In this document: in pieces, positions 37,001 through 46,450 of the stretch
Numbering within the stretch: the stretch's first letter is position 1
Layout: the number at the start of each line of letters is the position of its first letter
Origin: UMGS621 sp964468815
GTDB taxonomy: Bacteria; Bacillota; Clostridia; Christensenellales; Borkfalkiaceae
DNA length: 64,000 nucleotides
NCBI GenBank assembly: GCA_964468815.1
Contig: CAYXWN010000002.1
Span: 1 to 64,000, forward strand
Direction: 5' to 3'
Notes under the pieces: model-generated
What the model was told of the DNA's origin: nothing
The model's input: only the letters and a program-made list of their open reading frames with translations
The model's database searches: none
Position numbers and translations under genes: made by a program

Positions 37001-38581
37001 ATGAAAAAGAAATTTAAAATAGTAGTAGGTCTGATTTGTGTGTTCTTGATTTGCGTCGGTTTGAGCGCGTGTTCGAGTCCGACGGAATTGGAAGAAAAAC
37101 AACAAGAGGGTTATAAGATCCTAGTGCGGTACGAGGCAAACGGCGGTTCGTTTTTGAACCGCCACGGTATCACGATCGTGGATATGTTCAAGCCGACCGA
37201 TTATCAAGCGGACGAAAACGGCGAGATTCATATTCGCTTAACCGAGCCGACCGACGCGAGCCGCCCGTCGAACGGCGATAAAATCACGTTGACGTTATCC
37301 GATCACTTCTTTGCCGGGTGGTATCAAACGCGTACGGTAAAGAAGGTAGACGGCGTTCCCGTGGACGAGGACGGAAACGAACTCGTATTACAAGACGACG
37401 GCTCTTACGCTTACGCGGACGAGCAGAAAGCGGATAAGACGCCGATGCCTGCGTACGTATATTCCGATTATTGGGATTTTGAAAACGATACCGTCGATTA
37501 TTCGGAAGCGGCGTATGAAAAAACGAATGGCGTTTGCGAACTTACGCTTTACGCCGGTTGGGTGCAGTATTACGAATTTCGTTATTATTACAAAATGACG
37601 GACAAACCGAATTCCGAATGGACGGCATTGACCGAAAAGACGAAATTCGATTACAAAACGACGAACGCTCCCTCGTCCACGACTTCCGATCGCGATACGA
37701 TCCGCGTGCCCGAGTGGGAAAACGGCGTAATGAATCATACCCATGCTTATTCGGACAAAGCGCTTTATACCTTCCCCAAGGTAGAGGGAACGACTTTCGT
37801 TAAGGCGTATACCGATCCGAATTGCAAAAACGAGATTACCGATTCGTTCGAGCATGCGGGAAGTTTGAATTTGGCGACGGGCGAAGCGATTGATCGCGTG
37901 CAGAACGTTTATATTCTCTTAGAAGAGGGCGAACGGTATAAGATCACGACGGCGGAGCAGTTGGTGAAAAATCCCAACGCCGCAGGCATTTACGAAATCG
38001 AAAACGATTTGGATTTTGACGGACTTACGTGGCCGTTGGCGTTCAGCCAAGGCACGTTTACCGGGGAAATGTATGCCGTGAACGGTGGAAAAGTAACGCT
38101 TCGGAATATCAACGTGAAGCATGCTTCCGCTTCCGCAACGCGCGGCGGCTTGTTCGGTTCGATCGGCGCGGACGCACGGATTGAGAATTTGACCTTTGAA
38201 AACGCGACGTTCGATTTGTCGAATACGGGACAGCGGTTGCGGAACACGACGTTCGGCTTGTTCGCAGGGAATATCGACGAAAAGGCTTCGATTTCTAACG
38301 TGACGGTGGGCGGAACGTTCAAGATCGGAAAAATTACGCTCGGCGACAATTATTCGATCAATTTGCTCGCTAACGGCAATACGAATGGCATTACGGCAAC
38401 CAAAATCGCGCTCCGTATTTACGGCGTTCAATTTGATAAGAAATATTTATACACGGTGCGGCCGGACGAAACGACGGTGGATAGCGCGTATAACGTAGTC
38501 TTAAAGATGGTAACGGGGGATCAACTCGATAACGAGTGGTACGAACGCGTCTTTGAAAACGGTAGCGAAATAACCGTATAA
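37001..38581 (+). CDS. Lipoprotein with InlB-like and GLUG/beta-helix-like repeats, 526 aa
   Basis: The signal peptide ends in a strong lipobox LSAC with Cys24. Residues about 40-187 form an InlB/Flg_new-like unit with long inserts (VRYEANGGSF, FFAGWYQT, LTLYAGW). Residues about 345-475 contain GLUG/right-handed beta-helix-like repeats (GGLFGSIGADARIENLTFEN, FGLFAGNIDEKASISNVTV). Such repeats are common in adhesins. It is the last surface protein before the Opp system, which starts 33 bases later, so they may share a transcript. The ribosome binding site is weak (GGGA about 14 bases upstream). The function is not known beyond probable binding. Confidence 0.82.
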   Translation: MKKKFKIVVGLICVFLICVGLSACSSPTELEEKQQEGYKILVRYEANGGSFLNRHGITIVDMFKPTDYQADENGEIHIRLTEPTDASRPSNGDKITLTLSDHFFAGWYQTRTVKKVDGVPVDEDGNELVLQDDGSYAYADEQKADKTPMPAYVYSDYWDFENDTVDYSEAAYEKTNGVCELTLYAGWVQYYEFRYYYKMTDKPNSEWTALTEKTKFDYKTTNAPSSTTSDRDTIRVPEWENGVMNHTHAYSDKALYTFPKVEGTTFVKAYTDPNCKNEITDSFEHAGSLNLATGEAIDRVQNVYILLEEGERYKITTAEQLVKNPNAAGIYEIENDLDFDGLTWPLAFSQGTFTGEMYAVNGGKVTLRNINVKHASASATRGGLFGSIGADARIENLTFENATFDLSNTGQRLRNTTFGLFAGNIDEKASISNVTVGGTFKIGKITLGDNYSINLLANGNTNGITATKIALRIYGVQFDKKYLYTVRPDETTVDSAYNVVLKMVTGDQLDNEWYERVFENGSEITV

Positions 38582-38614
38582 CAATATAAAAAACCATAAC
38601 GGAGGTAAATAAAG

Positions 38615-41209
38615 ATGAACAAAAAATTAGGACGGGTGTTAACCCTTGTGCTTTGCTGCATCATCGGGCTTTCGGCTTGTGTTACGTTCACGGGCTGCTC
38701 GAACGGAAGCAGTAGAGACAGCATCGTTATCATGACGGAAGAGTTGAGCGGATTATTCAATCCTTTCTACGCGACTTCCGGACCGGATATTGACGTTGTA
38801 GGCATGACTCAGATCGGAATGCTCACGACGGACAGTAACGGAAAACCCGTGGCAGGGGACGAAAAGGCGACGGCTGTAAAGGCGTTCGACAAAGCGCCCG
38901 CGTACAACGAAACGACGGGTACGACGACGTATACGTTCGTGCTGAAAAACAATTTGAAGTTCTCGGACGGGAAACCTCTTACGATGAACGACGTTTTGTT
39001 TAATATGTACGAATATCTCGATCCCGTTTATACGGGTTCGTCCACGATGTATTCAATTGATATCGTCGGATTAAAAGAGTACAGAATGCAGTCCACGCAG
39101 GACAACACGAGCACGGCTCTTGAAAACAGCGTTTCCGGTCACGTCATGAACCGTATCTACGAATTGTTAACCGTTTATGAAGAAAACGCTTTGGTAGAAG
39201 GTTCGCAAAGTTCGTACAATTTGGACGAGGCAGGCATGAAAGCCGCGATCGCGCAATGGAGCGTTTCGGAGGGCTACAAGGCGGCGGTCGTTTCGACGAA
39301 CGAGTTGAATAACTACACGGAAGCGCAATATCAAGCGTTCCTTCTCGCCGATTACGAGTTCGCGTTGGAAACGTTCCGCAAGGAATTAGAGTCGGACTAT
39401 AAGGCTGCGAAAGAATCTTACGATACGACGACTGCTCCTTATTCGGATTGGACGAAAGAATTGGAGAGCGATATTTTCAAATTCTTCCTTTACGAGGGCT
39501 ATATTACGCCGAAGTACGAAAAGGTAGCGGGAAAAGAAAACAAGGCTAAAATCACGGAATTCGACTATAAAGTAAAGTTGGAGAACTACAAGACGGAGAG
39601 CGAGGCGATTGCGCGCGTATATAACGATACCGTCAAAGAGGGTTTCAATAAGATCATTACGCAATGGGGTACGGCAGGAACGTTGGAAACGCAATTCGCG
39701 GCGGACGCTACGACGATCGTATTGCAAAACTATAAGAAAGAGGACGGCTCTTTGACGTTCCCGAATATTTCCGGAATCGTGTCCTTAGGACATACGACGA
39801 GCGAGGAATCCGTTACGATCGACGGAAAAACGTATAAGGTGGCGCACACGCATAACGCGGACGGCACGCCGACCAACAGCGACGAATACGACGTATTGCA
39901 AGTAACGATCAACGGCGTTGACCCGAAAGCGATTTACAACTTCGGCTTTACGGTTGCTCCGGCGCACTATTACAGCGCGGATGCGGAACACCCCAACGGA
40001 AGAACGATCGATATTGCAAACAATCAATTCGGCGTGGAATGGGCGAGCAGTACGTTCCAAAGCAAGGTCATTCAATCGCAAGAACACGTAGAAGTTCCCG
40101 TCGGCGCAGGTGCGTTTGTGGCGACGAACGAAAATAACGACGACAATCCCAGAGGCGACGCGTTCTGGAAGAGCAGCGTTGTGTATTTCAAAGCAAACGA
40201 TAACTTTATGTTCGACGTAAAAGCGGATAAGATCCGTATGCAGGTTGTCAGCTCGTCGAACGCGCTCGATAAGTTGCAGAGCGGAGAAGTGGATTACGTA
40301 ACGCCGCAGTTTACCAAAGCCAACGCGGCTCGGTTGACGAACATGGAAAAAGACGGCTATTTGAAATTGGACGCTTGGCAGCTCGGTTACGGCTATATCG
40401 GTATCAACGCGGGTAAAGTTCCGAATATCAATATCCGTAAAGCGATTATGTCCGCAATGCAGACGTCGCTGGCATTAGAATCCTATCAGCCGGGCACGTG
40501 CAAGCCGATCGATTGGCCGATGTCCACCGAAAGTTGGGCGTATCCGTTTGAAGCGGACGGCGAAACGTCTAAGGAAAACGGACACGATTATACGCAATGG
40601 ACGGGATTAGAAGACGCGAAGAAAAAAATCAAATATTATTCGGATCTCGCTCCGGGCGAAAGCAAGAAAATTACCTTTACGATCGCAGGCGCGTCCATTA
40701 CGGAGCATCCTACCTACTACGTGTTTAAGGAAGCGGCGCAACTGTTGAACGATCTCGGTTGGGAAGTAGATGTTAAGGCAGATTCTCAGGCACTTACCAA
40801 ATTGGCTACGGGTTCGCTTCAAGTTTGGGCGGCTGCATGGGGCTCGACGGTCGATCCGGATATGTATCAGGTTTATCACCTCGATTCCAAGGCTACGTCC
40901 GTATACGCTTGGGGATACCGCGAAATCAAAGAGGGTAAGGACGGTCTTTACAGCGAGGAATACTCGATTGTCAAGAACCTCAGCAAGGTGATCGACGAAG
41001 CGCGTGAAACGTTAGACGAAAGCGTTAGAACGGCAAAGTACGAGATCGCGATGGGATACGTATTAGACCTTGCCGTAGAACTTCCCGTTTATCAGCGTAA
41101 AACGCTTTACGCTTACAACAGCAAGACGATTAAGGGACTTTCTTCGAACGTGAACCCGTATACGTCGCCGTTGGAAAAGATTTGGGAACTTGAATTGGTA
41201 CAAGGCTAA
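38615..41209 (+). CDS. Oligopeptide ABC transporter substrate-binding lipoprotein with large helical insert, 864 aa
   Basis: This is an SBP_bac_5 (OppA/DppA-like) lipoprotein. Its lipobox LSAC gives Cys22; a second Cys at 28 (FTGC) is a weaker alternative. Family features include LKFSDGKPLTMNDVLFNMYE near the front, and KLQSGEVDYVTPQF, INIRKAIMSAM and WGSTVDPDMYQVYHLDS towards the end. Typical members have 500-600 residues. Here about 220 mostly helical, charged residues (about 160-383, many YKAAKES-like segments) are inserted in the N-terminal lobe. It captures peptides outside the cell and delivers them to the permeases encoded next. A perfect GGAGG precedes the ATG. First gene of the opp cluster. 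Confidence 0.93.
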   Translation: MNKKLGRVLTLVLCCIIGLSACVTFTGCSNGSSRDSIVIMTEELSGLFNPFYATSGPDIDVVGMTQIGMLTTDSNGKPVAGDEKATAVKAFDKAPAYNETTGTTTYTFVLKNNLKFSDGKPLTMNDVLFNMYEYLDPVYTGSSTMYSIDIVGLKEYRMQSTQDNTSTALENSVSGHVMNRIYELLTVYEENALVEGSQSSYNLDEAGMKAAIAQWSVSEGYKAAVVSTNELNNYTEAQYQAFLLADYEFALETFRKELESDYKAAKESYDTTTAPYSDWTKELESDIFKFFLYEGYITPKYEKVAGKENKAKITEFDYKVKLENYKTESEAIARVYNDTVKEGFNKIITQWGTAGTLETQFAADATTIVLQNYKKEDGSLTFPNISGIVSLGHTTSEESVTIDGKTYKVAHTHNADGTPTNSDEYDVLQVTINGVDPKAIYNFGFTVAPAHYYSADAEHPNGRTIDIANNQFGVEWASSTFQSKVIQSQEHVEVPVGAGAFVATNENNDDNPRGDAFWKSSVVYFKANDNFMFDVKADKIRMQVVSSSNALDKLQSGEVDYVTPQFTKANAARLTNMEKDGYLKLDAWQLGYGYIGINAGKVPNINIRKAIMSAMQTSLALESYQPGTCKPIDWPMSTESWAYPFEADGETSKENGHDYTQWTGLEDAKKKIKYYSDLAPGESKKITFTIAGASITEHPTYYVFKEAAQLLNDLGWEVDVKADSQALTKLATGSLQVWAAAWGSTVDPDMYQVYHLDSKATSVYAWGYREIKEGKDGLYSEEYSIVKNLSKVIDEARETLDESVRTAKYEIAMGYVLDLAVELPVYQRKTLYAYNSKTIKGLSSNVNPYTSPLEKIWELELVQG

Positions 41210-41236
41210 AAACGATCGAACGATTTTGGAGTAAAA

Positions 41237-42226
41237 ATGGTAAAATATATACTCAAAAGATTAGGAATATCCGTTTTGATTTTGCTCGGCGTTTCCTTTA
41301 TCCTTTACACGTTGTTGCGTTGTATGCCGACGGATTTCGTTGAGTTGAAAATACTCAACCTTGCTCAGGTGGGAGGAGAAACGGTATCGGAAGAGTTTGT
41401 CCAACAGATGTATAAGGCGTACGGATTGGACGGAAATATTTTGGAGGGCTACTTCAATTGGATCGGAAACGTTTGCCGACTCGATTTCGGGAAAAGTTTC
41501 ATCAGTCAGCGTGACGTGCTTTCCGAAATCTTCAATGCGGATAGAATGGGGACGTCTTTCTTCGTCGCCGCGGTCGCTACGGTGTTTGAATTTTTGATTG
41601 CGATTCCGCTCGGCATTACGGCGGCGACGCATCAATATTCCGTTCGCGATTACGTGGTAACCGTGTTGGTTATGATCGGTATTTCCTTGCCGTCTTTCTT
41701 CTTCGGACAAATGTTGAAAGATATTTTCGCAAACAAACTCGGTTGGCTTCCCGTTTCGGGTATGACCGATGCGACGCACGATTACACGGGCTTTGGGGCT
41801 GTAATGGATTATGCAAGACATATGTTCTTGCCGATTCTTACGGTAGTGGTATTGAGTATCGGCGGAAGAATGAGAACGACGAGAACGAATATGCTCGAAG
41901 TTCTCAATTCCGATTATATCCGAACGGCGAGAGCAAAGGGGTTAAAGGAAAGTAAGGTTATTTACAAGCACGCTTTCCGTAATACGATGATTCCGCTCGT
42001 AACGAGTTTGGCGGGCTTGATTCCCTCCTTGTTTTCGGGCGCGATGATTACGGAGTCCGTATTCGATTTGACCGGTATCGGAAACTACGCGTTAACGGCA
42101 ATGACGCAGGGTGATATTCCCGTCATCATGACGTATAATATGTTTTTGGCGTTCTTGTCCGTGATCGGCGTGTTGCTTGCCGACTTGATGTATGCTGTGG
42201 TCGATCCGCGCGTGAAACTGGCGTAA
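41237..42226 (+). CDS. oppB: Oligopeptide ABC transporter permease (OppB type), 329 aa
   Basis: This integral membrane permease of the OppB/DppB family has an N-terminal membrane helix (ILKRLGISVLILLGVSFILY), the family motif YGLDGNILEGYFNWIGN, five further membrane segments, and the EAA loop that contacts the ATPases (DYIRTARAKGLKESKVIYKH). Length is normal. It lies 27 bases after the binding-protein gene with GGAG ahead of the ATG, and 11 bases before the second permease. Confidence 0.96.
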   Translation: MVKYILKRLGISVLILLGVSFILYTLLRCMPTDFVELKILNLAQVGGETVSEEFVQQMYKAYGLDGNILEGYFNWIGNVCRLDFGKSFISQRDVLSEIFNADRMGTSFFVAAVATVFEFLIAIPLGITAATHQYSVRDYVVTVLVMIGISLPSFFFGQMLKDIFANKLGWLPVSGMTDATHDYTGFGAVMDYARHMFLPILTVVVLSIGGRMRTTRTNMLEVLNSDYIRTARAKGLKESKVIYKHAFRNTMIPLVTSLAGLIPSLFSGAMITESVFDLTGIGNYALTAMTQGDIPVIMTYNMFLAFLSVIGVLLADLMYAVVDPRVKLA

Positions 42227-42237
42227 AGGAGAAAGAT

Positions 42238-43317
42238 ATGGAAGATAATAAGAATTTCCAAATCGTGGAAGAAGTCGAAGCGGAAAAGACGGACGCGGTA
42301 AGCGTCGTCGAGAGCGACAACGCGGCGGATACCGAAACGCCGTTAGATAAAAACGTGCGGTTGATGTCGCCTACGAGAATGCTTCTCCGTCGGTTTTTCC
42401 GTTCCAAATTGTCGATTACCGGTTTGGTTATGTTGATCGCGCTATTCGCGTTTTGTTGGATCGGACCGTTTGTTTATAATCGGTGGTCCGAAACCAAAAC
42501 CGATCGCGCGGGCAATGTAGAGTATGCGTACTACGAGATAGAAAGCGAAGACGGAAACTTTTTGCAGATTATCGTTACCGAAAACGAGATCAATGCGTTA
42601 GAGCCTCCCTCTGCCGATCATATTTTAGGAACGGACGAGGGTGGTATGGATATCTTTACGCGTTTGATGTACGGCGGAAGATTGTCGCTTTCTCTCAGTT
42701 TCCTCGCGGTGTTTTTAACGTCTGCGCTCGGTATCGTGTTGGGCGGAATCGCCGGCTATTACGGCGGTGTCGTGGACAATATCATCATGCGTATTTGCGA
42801 CGTATTGATTTGTCTGCCGACCTTGCCATTAATGCTCATTATCGGAACGGTGCTGGATGCGAATCACGTACCGCGACAATATTACATCTATCTGTTGATG
42901 ACGGTGCTTTCCTTATTCTCTTGGCCGGGCATGGCGCGGCTCGTGAGAGGACAAATTTTGTTCTTGCGCGAACAGGAGTATATGGTGGCGGCGGAAGCGA
43001 TGGGCTATTCGACGGCGCGGAGAATTTTCAAGCACCTTTTGCCGAACGTATTGCCGCAGATTTTGGTTGCCATGACCATGTCGCTCGGCAGCATGATCTT
43101 GTACGAATCAACGTTGTCGTATTTGAACCTTGGCGTGAGAACTCCTTATTCGTCGTGGGGTACGATGATTGAGGTTATATCCAGACGGAGCGATATTTTG
43201 CAAAACAATTTCAACGTTTGGGGACCTCCCGGAATTTGCATCATCATTGCCGTACTCGGATTTAATTTTATCGGCGACGGCTTGCGTGACGCGCTCGATC
43301 CGAAGCAGAGGAGATAA
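42238..43317 (+). CDS. oppC: Oligopeptide ABC transporter permease (OppC type), 359 aa
   Basis: This partner permease carries the OppC_N helix (FFRSKLSITGLVMLIALFAF), the GTDEGGMDIFTRLMYGGRLS motif, several membrane segments and an EAA loop (EAMGYSTARRIFKHLLPN). About 45 acidic residues precede the first helix (start MEDNKNFQIVEEVEAEKTD), longer than usual; OppD and OppF here have similar hydrophilic N-terminal extensions. AAAGGAG precedes the ATG. The next gene begins 2 bases after the stop. Confidence 0.96.
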   Translation: MEDNKNFQIVEEVEAEKTDAVSVVESDNAADTETPLDKNVRLMSPTRMLLRRFFRSKLSITGLVMLIALFAFCWIGPFVYNRWSETKTDRAGNVEYAYYEIESEDGNFLQIIVTENEINALEPPSADHILGTDEGGMDIFTRLMYGGRLSLSLSFLAVFLTSALGIVLGGIAGYYGGVVDNIIMRICDVLICLPTLPLMLIIGTVLDANHVPRQYYIYLLMTVLSLFSWPGMARLVRGQILFLREQEYMVAAEAMGYSTARRIFKHLLPNVLPQILVAMTMSLGSMILYESTLSYLNLGVRTPYSSWGTMIEVISRRSDILQNNFNVWGPPGICIIIAVLGFNFIGDGLRDALDPKQRR

Positions 43318-43319
43318 TT

Positions 43320-44684
43320 ATGGGCGTAAGGGACGTTTTTAAGAAAAAAGAAAAAACGGAAGAAAATTCCGCAAAGAAACATTATTTAAGCGGAAAAGAG
43401 GTGCGCGAAATCGCAAAAGCCAACGCGAAAGAAATGCGGCGTTTGGAAAAAGCGAAAAAGCGGAGAGTCAATCCGTCCGAATACACGACGGAGATGAAAG
43501 ATCCCAAAAATATTTTGGAAGTGGAAGGGTTACATTCGTACTTTTTCACCGATCAAGGCGTGGTAAAAGCCGTAAACGGCGTTACGTTTAACATTCCCGT
43601 CAATTCCACCGTCGGCGTGGTCGGCGAATCGGGTTGCGGAAAGTCGGTTACGTCTATGTCGATTATGCGGCTTTTGCAAGGTCCGTCCGGACAGATCGTC
43701 GACGGCGCGATTCGTTTTAAGATAAGCGACTATAAACGGGACGAAAAGGGAAATTATATCCCCGTATACGAAAAGGACGAGAACGGAGACGTCGTTTACG
43801 AGCAGGTGACGAATAAAAACGGCGAGCCTAAGTTCGATAAAGACGGAAATCCCGTTCTTCGCCCCAAGCAAAAGCTGGGCGAAAACGGAATCGGCGTATT
43901 CGAAGAAGAAGAAAAGACGGTCGATATCGCCAAAATGCCCATTCGTGAAATGTATCGCCTCCGTGGCAGACAGATGGCAATGGTGTTCCAAGAGCCGATG
44001 ACTTCGCTTAATCCCGTTTTCACCATCGGGGATCAGTTGGACGAGGTTTCGTTACTGCATATTCCCGGTGCGACGAGAGAACTTGCGAAAAAGCGTTCGC
44101 TCGAAATGCTGAACATGGTTGGAATCGCTATGCCCGAACGGGTGTATTCGTCCTTTCCGCACGAACTTTCGGGCGGTATGCGCCAACGCGTTATGATCGC
44201 TATGGCGCTTGCTTGCGAACCGCGGTTGATTATCGCCGACGAGCCGACGACGGCTTTGGACGTGACTATTCAGGCGCAAATTCTCGATTTGTTTAACGAC
44301 TTGAAGAGAAAGATCAACAGTTCGATTTTGTTGATTACGCACGATCTCGGCGTGATTGCGGAAATGGCGGATTACGTTGTGGTCATGTACGCCGGGAGAA
44401 TCATCGAACAGGGAACGGCTTCGGAGATCTTTCACAATCCGTGCCATCCGTATACGCAAGGCTTGCAAAAATCCAAGCCTACGATGAAGTCCTCAAAGGA
44501 TAAACTGTTCAATATTCCCGGGAACGTGCCCAATCCGATCAATATGCCGTCTTATTGTTATTTCAAAGAAAGATGCTCGCAATGTATCGGGAAATGTTCG
44601 GGGGATTATCCCGGAATGGTTCAGATAAGCCCGACGCATTTCGTCGCTTGTCACTTGTACGATGATAAAACGAAGGAGAACTGA
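43320..44684 (+). CDS. oppD: Oligopeptide ABC transporter ATPase (OppD type) with insert, 454 aa
   Basis: This nucleotide-binding subunit has Walker A GESGCGKS (102-109), Q-loop FQEPMTSLNP (about 222), signature LSGGMRQR (about 283), Walker B LIIADEPTTALD and H-loop LLITHDLGV. A C-terminal Opp/Dpp domain holds clustered Cys residues (ERCSQCIGKC). A hydrophilic insert of about 75 residues with KDENGDVVYEQVTNKNGEP-like repeats (about 133-208) separates Walker A from the Q-loop, and a charged, Lys-rich N-terminal extension of about 60 residues precedes the domain. Both are unusual; typical OppD has about 330-360 residues. GGAG lies directly upstream. Confidence 0.96.
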   Translation: MGVRDVFKKKEKTEENSAKKHYLSGKEVREIAKANAKEMRRLEKAKKRRVNPSEYTTEMKDPKNILEVEGLHSYFFTDQGVVKAVNGVTFNIPVNSTVGVVGESGCGKSVTSMSIMRLLQGPSGQIVDGAIRFKISDYKRDEKGNYIPVYEKDENGDVVYEQVTNKNGEPKFDKDGNPVLRPKQKLGENGIGVFEEEEKTVDIAKMPIREMYRLRGRQMAMVFQEPMTSLNPVFTIGDQLDEVSLLHIPGATRELAKKRSLEMLNMVGIAMPERVYSSFPHELSGGMRQRVMIAMALACEPRLIIADEPTTALDVTIQAQILDLFNDLKRKINSSILLITHDLGVIAEMADYVVVMYAGRIIEQGTASEIFHNPCHPYTQGLQKSKPTMKSSKDKLFNIPGNVPNPINMPSYCYFKERCSQCIGKCSGDYPGMVQISPTHFVACHLYDDKTKEN

Positions 44685-44685
44685 T

Positions 44686-45870
44686 ATGGATAATCACGCA
44701 GATCAAGCCGATTTGTTGCAGACTGCGGCGGAAAAGCAAGAATCCGCTTCTGCCGCGGAAAACGAAACAAACGGATTGAATTCTTCCGAAACGCAAGCGG
44801 AGGGCGCGTTCGCGAATTACGACGATATTGCGGAAAAGGAAAGAGAAAATAAAATAAAAACCGAAAGAATCGAAGCGGATCGCGTTTTGCCACCCGATCC
44901 GACCGCGCTTTTGGAGGTGCGACATCTGAAAAAACACTTTGTGTTGAAAAAGACGCTATTTGGAAAGCCTATTTCGACCTTAAAAGCGGTAGACGACGTT
45001 TCGTTTAAGATAAGAGAGGGCGAAACGCTGGGAATCGTAGGCGAATCGGGGTGCGGAAAAACCACGATGGGCAGAACGATTTTGAAGTTGTATCAACCGA
45101 CCGAGGGACAAGTCTTTTTCGAGGGGAAGGATATTGCCGCGTATACTCCGAAAGAAATGCGCGCGCTGAGAACGAAGATGCAAATCGTATTCCAAGATCC
45201 GTATTCCTCGTTGCCTCCGAGAAGCACGGTGGGTGATATTTTATCCGAACCCGTCAAGGTGCATAAGATCGTTCCGCCGCAAAAGGTGAAAGAATACGTG
45301 TTGGAAATAATGGAACAATGCGGACTTCGCGATTATTATTACGAGCGGTATCCGCACGAATTTTCGGGCGGACAGCGGCAGCGTATTTGTATCGCGCGCG
45401 CGTTGGCGGTAAGCCCTAAATTCGTCGTTTGCGACGAGCCGGTTTCCGCGCTGGACGTTTCCATTCAGGCGCAAATCATCAATTTGTTGAAGAAGATTCA
45501 GCAGGAAAGAAAACTCACGTATTTGTTTATTTCGCACGATCTTTCCGTCGTAAAATATATATCCGACCGGATCGGCGTTATGTATTTGGGCAGCATGGTG
45601 GAATTTGGCGAAAAGGATGAAATTTTCAACAATCCCTTGCACCCATACACGAATGCGTTGTTCTCTTCCGTTCCAAACCCAAACCCGGACGAGAAGTCCG
45701 AGCGTATTTTATTGAAAGGCGATATTCCTTCGCCGGCAAATCCGCCGATGGGTTGTAAATTCCATACTCGCTGTCCGCGTGCGATGGAGATCTGTAAGCA
45801 TATCGAGCCGGAATACAAGGAGCAAACGCCCGGGCATTTCGTGGCTTGCCACTGCTATTCGCAGGAGTAA
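44686..45870 (+). CDS. oppF: Oligopeptide ABC transporter ATPase (OppF type), 394 aa
   Basis: This second nucleotide-binding subunit has Walker A GESGCGKTT (119-127), Q-loop FQDPYSSLPPR, signature FSGGQRQRI, Walker B VVCDEPVSALD and an Opp/Dpp C-terminal domain (FHTRCPRAMEICKHIEPE). The first ~70 residues are acidic, Gln/Glu-rich and unlike the family. The ATG at 44686 is preferred because GAAGGAG lies 8 bases upstream; an in-frame ATG 24 bases earlier lies inside oppD. One base separates it from the oppD stop. Confidence 0.96.
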   Translation: MDNHADQADLLQTAAEKQESASAAENETNGLNSSETQAEGAFANYDDIAEKERENKIKTERIEADRVLPPDPTALLEVRHLKKHFVLKKTLFGKPISTLKAVDDVSFKIREGETLGIVGESGCGKTTMGRTILKLYQPTEGQVFFEGKDIAAYTPKEMRALRTKMQIVFQDPYSSLPPRSTVGDILSEPVKVHKIVPPQKVKEYVLEIMEQCGLRDYYYERYPHEFSGGQRQRICIARALAVSPKFVVCDEPVSALDVSIQAQIINLLKKIQQERKLTYLFISHDLSVVKYISDRIGVMYLGSMVEFGEKDEIFNNPLHPYTNALFSSVPNPNPDEKSERILLKGDIPSPANPPMGCKFHTRCPRAMEICKHIEPEYKEQTPGHFVACHCYSQE

Positions 45871-45872
45871 GA

Positions 45873-46124
45873 ATGGGAAAAAAGAAGAAAGAGAAAAAAG
45901 AAAAAATTATTTATTACGACGATAATTCCACGATCGCCGATATGTCGAGCACGAACCGAAAGGGAGAAAAGCGTATGCCGCCCGAACCGCGGCGCAAATC
46001 GTCCTTTTCGGAAAAGTGGGCGACGTATTGGGCTGCCGTGAAAATGTTATTTATTCCCATGTGCGTCGTATTGTTGATTCTCTGCGTTCTGTATTGTCTG
46101 CTTATGGTAATTGCGGGGAATTGA
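45873..46124 (+). CDS. Small membrane protein at the end of the opp operon, 83 aa
   Basis: The first ~45 residues are very basic (MGKKKKEKKEKIIYYDD), followed by one strong membrane segment near the C-terminus (MLFIPMCVVLLILCVLYCLLMV). The ATG is 2 bases after the oppF stop and the ribosome binding site AGGAG overlaps the end of oppF, so coupled translation is likely. I do not recognise a family. Position suggests an accessory part of the transporter or an unrelated small membrane protein. Confidence 0.7.
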   Translation: MGKKKKEKKEKIIYYDDNSTIADMSSTNRKGEKRMPPEPRRKSSFSEKWATYWAAVKMLFIPMCVVLLILCVLYCLLMVIAGN

Positions 46125-46140
46125 ATTTGGTTTATAAGAT

Positions 46141-46181
46141 TATGCGCCCCTTATTCGCAGAATGCGAATAAGGGGCGCATA
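46141..46181 (+). terminator. Perfect 19-bp inverted repeat after the opp operon
   Basis: TATGCGCCCCTTATTCGCA (46141-46159) is exactly repeated in inverse at 46163-46181 with a GAA loop. It stands 16 bases after the last opp-cluster stop. The following bases (TTGCTATG) lack a good U-tract, so it may be a weak terminator or an mRNA 3'-end protector. Confidence 0.55.
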
Positions 46182-46336
46182 TTGCTATGTAGCGCGTATT
46201 TGTAAGTAAATTTATTGCAACGTAAGGCGACGTCCTTTCAATAAGAAAAACTTTGTAATATCGTCGTCAAACTTTAAAAACGCTTTATTTTTTATGAATT
46301 TGCAAACGGGTTAAAAAGTTGTTTTTTAATATTCCA

Positions 46337-46365
46337 TTGACTTTATTAAAATACTTTGGCATACT
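46337..46365 (+). promoter_or_regulatory. Possible promoter of the small intergenic transcription unit
   Basis: TTGACT (46337-46342), a 17-base spacer and CATACT (46360-46365), in a very AT-rich stretch. The -10 box is only a partial match. Confidence 0.35.
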
Positions 46366-46450
46366 AATAATTGACCAACGAGATCGAGAGGCGTTTTTAT
46401 TTGAGTAAACCGAAAACTAACGGAAATTGAAAAATGTTATCTTGCAACAA

